64,000 nucleotides of DNA from an uncultured Lachnospiraceae bacterium. GTDB taxonomy: Bacteria > Bacillota > Clostridia > Lachnospirales > Lachnospiraceae. The notes under the pieces were generated by a model, which was given only the letters and a program-made list of their open reading frames with translations, was not told where the DNA came from and searched no databases. Of this stretch, positions 51,519 through 59,604 are shown piece by piece. The DNA is taken from the NCBI GenBank assembly GCA_934317005.1, contig CAKREB010000009.1:62001-126000 (forward strand), given 5' to 3'. Numbering within the stretch: position 1 is the first letter of the stretch; every line of letters begins with the position of its first letter. The position numbers and the translations under genes are program-made.

Positions 51519-52334
51519 TTAAAGCTGTTCGTTCAAAATAAACTTTTCAATGACGTGTGCGATTCCGTCATGGTTATTGGAAAGTGTGATATAATCAGCA
51601 GCTTCTTTGACTGTATCCTGTGCATTTTCCATAGCAACGCCTAAACCGGCATATCGGATCATCGAAAGATCGTTAAAACCATCTCCGCAGGCAATCATAT
51701 CGTCTTTTGTACAGTGGAGAAGTTCACATAATTTGGCTAAGGAAGCAGCTTTGTCGATTCCCTTTGGGACCAATTCGATGAAAAACGGTTCGGAACGGCT
51801 TACACTGATACGGTCGCCGAAATGTCCTATAAACTGTTGTTCTACCTGTGGTGCTCTGCTTACAGCTACTGTTCCAAGGCATTTGTTGACAGTGTTATTT
51901 AACTGCTCCAGTGGTTTTTCAAAGTGATGCAGCTTTAGGTGGTTGATCTTAGCCTCAAGCTCCATGAACTCATCATGATGCATGTTGGCAACGATTCCGG
52001 CAGTATTGTATGTCATCATACCCATATCAATCTGATCTGCGAGTGCAAAAAGCTGCGGGACGATATCATCTGGAAGAGTCTGGTTATAAATGACTTCATT
52101 GGTTTTACAGTTTAAGACAGAACCACCGTTGTAAGATAAAATATAAGATTCATACTGGTTTAGCTGCAACTCATTGGCAACCGGAAGAACACCAACCGTT
52201 GGACGCCCGGAGGCAAGAACAACTTTATGTCCCTGCCTGAGCATGGCTTCTAAAGCCTGTTTTGTCTTTGGGGTAATCTTTTTCTCATCGTTTGTCAATG
52301 TCCCATCAAGATCCAGAACAAGTATTTTTTTCAT
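51519..52334 (-). CDS. Cof-type HAD-IIB phosphatase
   Basis: The 271-aa HAD hydrolase has motif I LDLDGTLTNDEK with both catalytic Asp residues, motif II VVLASGRPT, a C2B cap, and motif IV ACGDGFNDLSMIRYAGLGVAM. Family members dephosphorylate sugar phosphates, FMN or pyridoxal phosphate, so substrate is open. AGGAAA before the ATG at 52334 fixes the start. It follows the two ABC exporter genes on the same strand. Confidence 0.93.
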   Translation of the reverse strand: MKKILVLDLDGTLTNDEKKITPKTKQALEAMLRQGHKVVLASGRPTVGVLPVANELQLNQYESYILSYNGGSVLNCKTNEVIYNQTLPDDIVPQLFALADQIDMGMMTYNTAGIVANMHHDEFMELEAKINHLKLHHFEKPLEQLNNTVNKCLGTVAVSRAPQVEQQFIGHFGDRISVSRSEPFFIELVPKGIDKAASLAKLCELLHCTKDDMIACGDGFNDLSMIRYAGLGVAMENAQDTVKEAADYITLSNNHDGIAHVIEKFILNEQL

Positions 52335-52425
52335 AAGTTTCCTCCATAGGTGAGTAGATAGTATTGTTACTTTTGATAAATTGTATAGCAGCAGGATTCT
52401 ATGCATAGAGTGATCTTCGTTGTGT

Positions 52426-54171
52426 TTATCCTGCAAACTGGCTGGTATATAAGTTATGATAGAAGCCGTTTTTCTTTAACAATTCTTCGTGATTACCCTG
52501 TTCAATGATCTGACCGTCTTTCATAACCAGAATAATATCTGCGTTTTGAATCGTAGACAGACGATGGGCAACGATAAAGCTGGTTCTGCCTTCCATAAGC
52601 TTTTCAAAGGCACTTTGAATTTGCATTTCGGTACGTGTGTCGATAGAAGAGGTTGCCTCGTCTAAGATCAGGATAGACGGTTTGCACAGAATCACACGTG
52701 CGATACACAGAAGCTGACGCTGCCCTTGGGAAAGCGTCTCACCATTTTCCTTTAAAACCGTGTCGTATCCGTTTGGCAGACGTTTGATAAAGCTGTGTGC
52801 GTGGGAAAGCTTTGCAGCTTCAATCGCCTCTTCTCTTGTTGTATTTTTATTGCCAAACAAAATGTTATCTAATACAGTACCATCCTTTAACCAGGTTTCC
52901 TGCAACACCATACCGTACTGACTGCGGAGGTTTTCGCGGGAAAGATCGCGAATATCCTTGCCGTCAATCCTGATGGCACCCTGATTAACATCGTAAAAGC
53001 GCATGATCAGGTTGATAATCGTTGTCTTGCCGCATCCGGTTGGACCAACGATGGCAACGCGCTGTCCGGGCTTTACCGATACATTCAGATCCTGAATCAG
53101 TGGCTTATCTTCTACATAAGAGAAGTCAACATGCTCAATCGAAACATTTCCCTGTGTCTGTTCGATGGTTTCTTTGGCAGGGAGTGTTTCAGTTTCTTCC
53201 TGCTCTTCGATCAGTTCAAAGACACGTCCGGCACAGGTGATCGCATTCTGCAGTTCTGTGATGACACCTGAGATTTCATTGAAAGGCTTAGTATACTGGT
53301 TGGCATAACTTAAAAAGCAGGAGAGGGTTCCTACGCTTAACATGCCATTGATCGCAAAAAGGGCGCCTACGATGCCGACACCGGCATACACAAGGTTATT
53401 GACAAAACGTGTCGCAGGATTTGTGATGGAGGAAAAGAAAGTAGCACGCAGCGCATAGTGTTCCAGTCTGTCATTTACCTCATCAAACTGATCCAATGCT
53501 TTCTTTTCGTGACCATATGCCTGTACAACCTGCTGATTACCAATCATTTCATCAATCAGTCCGGTCTGCTCGCCGCGTGTTTCAGACTGCTTCTGGAACA
53601 TGGAATGTGTCTTTTTCGCGATAAAGGCAGCGACAAAGAAGGAGAGCGGAGTGACCAGTACAACGACCAGTGTGATCCATACATTCATGCGAAGCATGAA
53701 GATCAAGGTGCCAAGAATCGTAAGGATTCCGGTAAATGCCTGCGTAAAGCCCATCAATAGTCCATCGGCAAACTGATCGACATCGGCAATGATACGGCTG
53801 ACAACATCACCTGCAGGGTGTGCATCCAGATATTTTAACGGAAGCTTTTGGATTTTATGAAAAGCGTCCTGACGGATATCACGTACTACCATATAGGTGA
53901 TGCGGTTGTTTGCTACGTTCATAAGCCACTGTGCGACACCGGTGATGGCAATGACAACAGCCATCTTCGCTAAGAGCTCCCGCAGGATGGCAAAGTCAAC
54001 CTGCCCCTTGTCGATCATAGCATCGACAGCGTAGCCGGTCAGTGTCGGAAGATATAAAGTAAATACAACGCTGACTGCTGCGCATAAAAGAGAAGCGAGG
54101 ATCAGCCACCAGTAATGTCTGATATAGCGTAGTATTTTTAAGATTGTTTCCTGTTGTGTTTTCTTTTTCAT
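52426..54171 (-). CDS. ABC exporter half-transporter with canonical ATP catalytic Glu
   Basis: This 581-aa protein has six membrane helices (residues about 15-300) and an ATPase domain with Walker A GPTGCGKTT, a variant signature LSQGQRQLLCIAR, Walker B ILILDEATSSIDT with the catalytic Glu, and the switch His in VAHRLST. Its ATG overlaps the TGA of the partner gene upstream by four bases. It should pair with that product as a heterodimeric exporter of drug, lipid or peptide type. Substrate is unknown. Confidence 0.93.
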   Translation of the reverse strand: MKKKTQQETILKILRYIRHYWWLILASLLCAAVSVVFTLYLPTLTGYAVDAMIDKGQVDFAILRELLAKMAVVIAITGVAQWLMNVANNRITYMVVRDIRQDAFHKIQKLPLKYLDAHPAGDVVSRIIADVDQFADGLLMGFTQAFTGILTILGTLIFMLRMNVWITLVVVLVTPLSFFVAAFIAKKTHSMFQKQSETRGEQTGLIDEMIGNQQVVQAYGHEKKALDQFDEVNDRLEHYALRATFFSSITNPATRFVNNLVYAGVGIVGALFAINGMLSVGTLSCFLSYANQYTKPFNEISGVITELQNAITCAGRVFELIEEQEETETLPAKETIEQTQGNVSIEHVDFSYVEDKPLIQDLNVSVKPGQRVAIVGPTGCGKTTIINLIMRFYDVNQGAIRIDGKDIRDLSRENLRSQYGMVLQETWLKDGTVLDNILFGNKNTTREEAIEAAKLSHAHSFIKRLPNGYDTVLKENGETLSQGQRQLLCIARVILCKPSILILDEATSSIDTRTEMQIQSAFEKLMEGRTSFIVAHRLSTIQNADIILVMKDGQIIEQGNHEELLKKNGFYHNLYTSQFAG

Positions 54172-55964
54172 AGAGAAGCCGTCCTTTCTGTCGTTTCCTG
54201 ATATTGCGACTGGTGAATTTCACGGTAAACCTCACAGGTGGAAAGCAGCTCATCATGTGTTCCCATACCGATTACCTTACCATCCTCTAAAACTAAGATT
54301 TTATCTGCATGACGGATAGAAGAGGTTCTCTGTGATACCATAAAGATAGTCGGATGATAGGAAAGGTTTTTTAAACCGTTTCGCAGTCTGGCATCTGTAG
54401 CATAATCAAGAGCAGATGTACTATCATCAAAGATCAGGATTTCCGGTTTGCGTACCAGAGCACGCGCAATGGTCAGACGCTGTTTCTGACCACCGGAAAG
54501 GTTCCGTCCGCCCTGTTCCACAAAGGAATCGATGCCATCCTGTTTTTTTTCAACAAATTCAAGGGACTGGGAAAGCTCTAAGGCTTCCATAAGCTCCTCT
54601 TCGGTAGCATTTTCATTGCCCCATAAAAGGTTATCGCGGATGCTTCCCTTAAATAAAACCGCTTTTTGCATGACGATGCCGACCTTACTGCGCAGAGTTT
54701 CCAGCGGATAGCTTTGTACATTTTGTCCATCCACTGTCACCGTACCTTCTGTGACATCATAGAAACGAGGAATCAGATGCACTAGTGTACTTTTGCCGGA
54801 ACCGGTACCACCGATGATGCCGATGTTTTCTCCGGGATTGGCAGTGAAGCTGACTTTTTCAATCGAAGGCTCCTGTGCCCCTTGATATGCCATAGAAACA
54901 TTCTGGAAAATAACCTGTCCGGATTTGCTTTCTACATCCGAAGTATTATCTGCTTTTGGATTGTCTGCATCGGAAGTATTTGTTGTATCATAGTCTTCGG
55001 TATACTCGACAGAAGCAAGCGAGGACTGGATTTCCATGATTCCCTGAATGCGGTTTGCACATGCCAAAGCTTTATTTGACATAACGATTACATTGGCAAG
55101 CTTGATCAGCTCTACTAAGATCTGTGAAAGATAGTTGATCAGAGCGACAATCTGTCCCTGGGAAAGTGTACCGGCATTGATGCGGATACCACCTACCCAC
55201 AAAAGAGCAACTAAAGCAAGGTTGATCATGACATAGGTCACAGGGTTTGTCAGTGCAGAGATTCGTCCGACAAAAAGCTGGGATTTTGCGAGAAAATTAT
55301 TCTCTTCACAAAACTGTACCTCTTCCTCCGGCTCACGGTGAAAGGCACGGATGACACGGACACCGGTCAGGTTTTCGCGTGTGCTTCCGAGTACGCGGTC
55401 TAAGGCGCCCTGTACTTTTTTATACAAAGGCATGCTGATTCCCATAATACCAAAAACCACAAGTGCGAGAAGTGGAATGACGATCGCAAAGACAAGCGCT
55501 GCCTTAATATCGATCACAAATGCCATGATCATAGCACCGAATACGATAAATGGGGAACGTAAAAACAGTCTTAATGCAAGATTGACACCAGATTGTACCT
55601 GATTGATATCACTTGTCATACGAGTGATCAGGGTAGAAGTACCGATGGTATCCATTTCTGCAAAGGAGAGTGTTTCAATATGGGAAAACAGGGCATGGCG
55701 AAGTCTTGCGGCAAAACCAACGGCAGCTTTTGCTGCGAAGTATTGCGCAGTGATCGAACAGGTAAGACCAATGATTGCTAATAGAACTAATATAATACCA
55801 TATTTTGCAATGTAGCCTTTGTCCTGATAGCTGATACCGTAGTCAATAATCGCTGCAGTAACCATTGGAACGGTCAGGTCAAAGCAGGCTTCTAATAGCT
55901 TGAACAGTGGGCCGAGTAAGCATTCTTTCTCATATCCTTTCATATACTTGAGTAGTTTCTTCAT
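54168..55964 (-). CDS. ABC exporter half-transporter with degenerate Walker B
   Basis: The 598-aa protein has six membrane helices and an ATPase domain with Walker A GGTGSGKST, canonical signature LSGGQKQRLTIAR, but Walker B ILIFDDSTSALDY, where Asp replaces the catalytic Glu, and Gln in the switch position (VSQRTSS). This marks the degenerate-site subunit of heterodimeric exporters such as TM287/288 or BmrCD. A linker rich in Asp, Asn and Thr (about residues 325-352) joins the two halves. GGGAGA precedes the ATG. No regulator gene is adjacent. Confidence 0.93.
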   Translation of the reverse strand: MKKLLKYMKGYEKECLLGPLFKLLEACFDLTVPMVTAAIIDYGISYQDKGYIAKYGIILVLLAIIGLTCSITAQYFAAKAAVGFAARLRHALFSHIETLSFAEMDTIGTSTLITRMTSDINQVQSGVNLALRLFLRSPFIVFGAMIMAFVIDIKAALVFAIVIPLLALVVFGIMGISMPLYKKVQGALDRVLGSTRENLTGVRVIRAFHREPEEEVQFCEENNFLAKSQLFVGRISALTNPVTYVMINLALVALLWVGGIRINAGTLSQGQIVALINYLSQILVELIKLANVIVMSNKALACANRIQGIMEIQSSLASVEYTEDYDTTNTSDADNPKADNTSDVESKSGQVIFQNVSMAYQGAQEPSIEKVSFTANPGENIGIIGGTGSGKSTLVHLIPRFYDVTEGTVTVDGQNVQSYPLETLRSKVGIVMQKAVLFKGSIRDNLLWGNENATEEELMEALELSQSLEFVEKKQDGIDSFVEQGGRNLSGGQKQRLTIARALVRKPEILIFDDSTSALDYATDARLRNGLKNLSYHPTIFMVSQRTSSIRHADKILVLEDGKVIGMGTHDELLSTCEVYREIHQSQYQETTERTASL

Positions 55965-56042
55965 AAATAATCTCCCTTTCTAGGTAGCGTTTGTTTTTTT
56001 AGTGTATGATTTTTATGTCTGATCCATAAGCACATCTCTACT

Positions 56043-56051
56043 ATTTTACCA
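56043..56051 (-). promoter_or_regulatory. Possible extended -10 of the ABC exporter operon
   Basis: On the minus strand the sequence TGGTAAAAT gives an extended -10 box 80 bp before the exporter start. The -35 region is weak. The rest of the 265-bp gap between 55965 and 56229 shows no gene. Confidence 0.3.
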
Positions 56052-56229
56052 CATTCGTCAATAGAAAAGACACTGTTTTATGCACTTCTGTGGAAAATAA
56101 TCATTGGAAAGGAGAATTGTGTGCATCAAAAAGTCTGTTTGTCACGTCATAGAAAGTAAAGAATCCTTTGTTATTTGAAATTCTTCGTTCAGAAGATTCA
56201 GGGAGTACATTAGGGAAGGAATGGTGGTT

Positions 56230-56940
56230 ATGGTGTTAAGAAAAAGAATCGGAATCTTTTTTGGCATTTGCTGCATTCTTGCAGTGATAGTGGCAGTGAT
56301 GGCAGGGATACAGAGAAAAGGGCAGGAGCAGTCTGCACTAGCTGAAAAAGAAAAAAGGACAGCTTCGTCAAAAGTATCTTCTGAAACGTCAGAGGAATTA
56401 TATCGGATGTTGTTGGATGAGGTAAAAAAGTATGCAGGAAAAGAAGTAGACCGAGTGAAAGCAGATTGGATAGCTACATATTTAGAGGATCCGGATATCA
56501 ATTGGAAGAAGTGGAAGAGAGAAGAGGTTTCTTTGGGAAATCCGCTTGTTATCTACAATCCAAAAGAGGATGGGAACAATCTAATGACAAAATATCCTCT
56601 GATAGCGGATAAGGAAGTGATTGGAATGCTGGAAGCGTGTGTATATCAGGGGAAATGGAACTTTTCGGTATCTGATATGGGAGACAGGGATGAGGTCTTC
56701 GCGCAACTGGTATGTCAGCATCAGAAGCCGATTGCTTATGTAGCAGGGATGACAGAATGTGGATATCTACTGGATATAGAGATTCCTCAAAAAGTGTATG
56801 AAGATACAGGATGGAAAGGAAAGATTACAAAAAGCAGCACAATCCAAAAATTTATAGCATTGTCCTATACGGAAAAGTTGAAAAAGATCATAGCTTATGT
56901 GAAGAAATGTCGACAGTCCCAACAAAAAAACAGGAGATAA
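56230..56940 (+). CDS. Membrane-anchored protein of unknown function
   Basis: The 236-aa product has one N-terminal hydrophobic helix (RIGIFFGICCILAVIVAVMA) and an extracellular, charged remainder, with no lipobox or cleavage site that I can support. No domain is recognised. The ATG at 56230 lies nine bases after AGGGAAGGA; an ATG three codons earlier is possible but too close to it. The gene stands alone, divergent from the ABC exporter and convergent with the next gene. Confidence 0.6.
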   Translation: MVLRKRIGIFFGICCILAVIVAVMAGIQRKGQEQSALAEKEKRTASSKVSSETSEELYRMLLDEVKKYAGKEVDRVKADWIATYLEDPDINWKKWKREEVSLGNPLVIYNPKEDGNNLMTKYPLIADKEVIGMLEACVYQGKWNFSVSDMGDRDEVFAQLVCQHQKPIAYVAGMTECGYLLDIEIPQKVYEDTGWKGKITKSSTIQKFIALSYTEKLKKIIAYVKKCRQSQQKNRR

Positions 56941-56987
56941 AAAAGGGCACACTGCGATATTACAGCAACTTCCTATTCCATAAAAAT

Positions 56988-57054
56988 AAAACCGTATCTA
57001 TAGCCTGCCATGGGTTCTTAGCGTTCACTTTAGCAGGTTGTAGATACGGTTTTT
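56988..57054. terminator. Bidirectional terminator hairpin
   Basis: AAACCGTATCTA (with CCTGC further in) pairs with GCAGG and TAGATACGGTTT, flanked by A-rich and T-rich runs. It separates two convergent genes. Confidence 0.75.
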
Positions 57055-57069
57055 CGTTTCGTGTGAGAT

Positions 57070-57762
57070 TTATTTCATTTTGGCACGATTTGCTTTTGTG
57101 TTTTTCTGAAAATGTAATGTGGCTGCCTTTTGATTTTTTGTCATTTTTTTGAATTGCTTTTTGTAATTTTTATAGCTGGTTTCCTTATTGTTGATCTTGT
57201 AGTTAGTATAATAAATGGAAAAGCCATAGCTACTATGTTCCGTATGTTTGGCTTTTTTGGCATACGATTTGTCATCTGTTCCGCCATAGCTTGCTTTGAC
57301 AATTAATTTTCCGTTTTTCGTCAATCGATAGAAATCGCCCCAGTAAGCGCCTGTGTGAGCATCCTCAATACCGATGATCTTTCCTTTCTGATACCAGGTA
57401 ATACCGCTGCAGGTAGTGACACATTTCACCTTATGATTGACATAAGCAAACACCTTCGTATAACCGGCTGCATAGCAGGCATTTGGATTCGTAACGACAA
57501 GTTCGCTGACACCGTCGCCATTCAGATCTTTGCAAAGGAAAGTGTAGGAAGAAGTGTCATTTTCTGCTTGTGCGAGGTTGCTGCTCCAGGAAAATGTTTT
57601 TTTGGCAAGCATCTTTTTGTATGCGGTAATTGCTTTCCTGTTGGTGCCGGCTGTGTTTGCAAAGGCAGTACTTGCCGGTGCTGCAGCAGATGTTGTGATG
57701 ATAGCAGCAGTGAGTAAAGTGCCAAAAAGTTTTTTTAAAGTTGTCAATGTTTTGTTTCTCAT
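57070..57762 (-). CDS. Secreted protein with EF-hand/FG-GAP-like motif, function unknown
   Basis: This 230-aa protein has a clear Sec signal peptide (hydrophobic core FGTLLTAAIITTSAAAPA, likely cut after an AFA motif near residue 36). One calcium-loop-like motif, DLNGDGVSELVV, lies at about residue 80. The C-terminus is very basic (many Lys). No enzyme motif is visible. AGAGG precedes the ATG. Exported proteins of this kind often bind the cell wall through basic tails, which is an inference here. Confidence 0.7.
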   Translation of the reverse strand: MRNKTLTTLKKLFGTLLTAAIITTSAAAPASTAFANTAGTNRKAITAYKKMLAKKTFSWSSNLAQAENDTSSYTFLCKDLNGDGVSELVVTNPNACYAAGYTKVFAYVNHKVKCVTTCSGITWYQKGKIIGIEDAHTGAYWGDFYRLTKNGKLIVKASYGGTDDKSYAKKAKHTEHSSYGFSIYYTNYKINNKETSYKNYKKQFKKMTKNQKAATLHFQKNTKANRAKMK

Positions 57763-57791
57763 AATTAGCCTCTTTTCTGTGTGATTTATTT

Positions 57792-57853
57792 ATTCCCGCA
57801 AAGCAACAAGCCAGGCGCAAGCTTGCTCGTATTTGGCGACTGCCGTAGGGAAT
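57792..57853. repeat. Short GC-rich element with ATTCCC/GGGAAT ends
   Basis: A 62-bp block between two minus-strand genes is bounded by ATTCCC and GGGAAT and contains the palindrome GCAAGCTTGC. It shares AGCTTGCT with the element at 21168. A dispersed-repeat origin is only a suggestion. Confidence 0.3.
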
Positions 57854-57866
57854 TTGACTCTGCAAT

Positions 57867-59591
57867 TTATGCCATTTCATTATAATGTGCATAAATTCCG
57901 TGTTTCTTTAGTAATTCTTCGTGTGTTCCGCGCTCTGCAATTCCGGTATCTGCAACGACTAAAATTTCATCGGCATTGCGGATTGTAGAAAGGCGGTGCG
58001 CAATCGTGATCGTGGTACGATCCTTTGAAAGCTCCGTAAGGCTCTTTTGAATCCAGCGCTCACTTTCGTTGTCCAATGCACTGGTAGCTTCATCCAGTAT
58101 CAGGATAGGCGGATTTTTTAAAAATACTCTGGCAATCGAGATACGCTGCTTCTGACCACCGGAAAGGCGGGTTCCACGCTCTCCGACAAAGCTGTCGTAT
58201 CCGTCAGGAAGTGATTCGATAAAATCATGAATATTGGCTTTTTTCGCAGCGGATATGATTTCTTCCATTGTAGCATCCGGTTTGCCATAGGCGATGTTTT
58301 CTCTAATAGTACCGCCAAAAAGATAGACATCCTGCTGTACCAGTCCGATCTGACTTCTAAGACTTTCCAAAGTTAAGGTGCGGATATCTTTTCCGTCAAT
58401 CGTGATGCGTCCGCCGGTTACATCGTAGAAGCGTGGAAGCATCGAGCAGATGGTTGTCTTACCACTGCCGGAAGGACCAACTAGTGCAACTGATTTTCCA
58501 GCTTCGATATCAAAAGATACGTGAGAGAGTACAAGTGTATCATCATCACTGTAGTGGAACGATACATCTTCATAGGTAACATGTCCTTTTACATTTTTAA
58601 GTGGCTTTGCATCCGGTGCATCTACGATATCTGGCTTTGTTTCAACGACAGCCAGAAAGCGGCGAAAGCCTGAAAGACCTTTTTGCATCATTTCCGTAAG
58701 CTCGACTAAAATCTGGATCGGACTGATAAAAATACCGATGTACAGTGCGTACATGGCAAGGTCGGCAACCTGCATCTTTCCCTGTGCGATCAAAAGACCG
58801 CCAAAGACAAGTGTGATCAGATACATCATTCCCTGAAAGAACAGGTTCCCACTCATAAAAGTTCCCATGCAGTGATAGTTGGCATCTTTAGAAACCAGAA
58901 AGGCTTCATTGCTTGCCATAAACTTTTGGCGTTCAAGCTGTTCGTTTGCAAAAGACTGTACAACACGGATGCCGGAGAGCGTATCCTGCAGACTGGAGTT
59001 AATGTCACCAATCTTTTGGCGGTTATCCATAAAGGTTGCCTGCATCTTCTGATTCTGTCCAAATGAAAAAATAATCATAATAATTACGAGGATCAGAAGA
59101 GGAATCGCAAGACGCCAGTTGATCAAAAACAAAAAGATAAACGAGCCGATGATCTTGATCAGGGAGATGAAAAGATTCTCCGGACCGTGATGTGCCATTT
59201 CAGAAATGTCAAACAGGTCAGATACAAGTTTACTCATCATCTGACCGGAGTTGTTCTGATCGTAATAGGAAAAAGATAATTTTTCGTAGTGATCAAACAA
59301 CTGCTGACGCATATCGCGCTCCATGCGGGCACCCATCATATGTCCCTGATAGCTGACATAGTATTTACACAGAGCCTGCAAAAGGTATAGGATCAATAGT
59401 CCTAAGGCAATCGGAGGCAGAGCATGTAAAATACTAGCCGGGCTTTCACCGAATAATGTTTTTGTCAAACTTCTTAAAATCTGTGGGTATGCCAGATCAA
59501 CTAAGCTGATGAGAGCAGCACAGATCAGATCCAGAAAGAACACCCCCTTATAGGGGGCGTAGTAAGGAATGAATTTTTTTAATGTATGCAC
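57867..59591 (-). CDS. ABC transporter, fused membrane and ATPase domains (homodimer type)
   Basis: The 574-aa exporter has six membrane helices (residues about 10-305) and a complete ATPase domain: Walker A GPSGSGKTT, signature LSGGQKQRISIAR, Walker B ILILDEATSALDN with the catalytic Glu, and switch His in IAHRLST. With both halves canonical it can act as an MsbA-like homodimer. The start is GTG at 59591, nine bases after AGGAGA, rather than the upstream ATG inside the GH2 gene. It lies 13 bp downstream of the GH2 gene, so they share a transcript. Confidence 0.92.
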   Translation of the reverse strand: MHTLKKFIPYYAPYKGVFFLDLICAALISLVDLAYPQILRSLTKTLFGESPASILHALPPIALGLLILYLLQALCKYYVSYQGHMMGARMERDMRQQLFDHYEKLSFSYYDQNNSGQMMSKLVSDLFDISEMAHHGPENLFISLIKIIGSFIFLFLINWRLAIPLLILVIIMIIFSFGQNQKMQATFMDNRQKIGDINSSLQDTLSGIRVVQSFANEQLERQKFMASNEAFLVSKDANYHCMGTFMSGNLFFQGMMYLITLVFGGLLIAQGKMQVADLAMYALYIGIFISPIQILVELTEMMQKGLSGFRRFLAVVETKPDIVDAPDAKPLKNVKGHVTYEDVSFHYSDDDTLVLSHVSFDIEAGKSVALVGPSGSGKTTICSMLPRFYDVTGGRITIDGKDIRTLTLESLRSQIGLVQQDVYLFGGTIRENIAYGKPDATMEEIISAAKKANIHDFIESLPDGYDSFVGERGTRLSGGQKQRISIARVFLKNPPILILDEATSALDNESERWIQKSLTELSKDRTTITIAHRLSTIRNADEILVVADTGIAERGTHEELLKKHGIYAHYNEMA

Positions 59592-59604
59592 GTAGATCGT
59601 CTCC

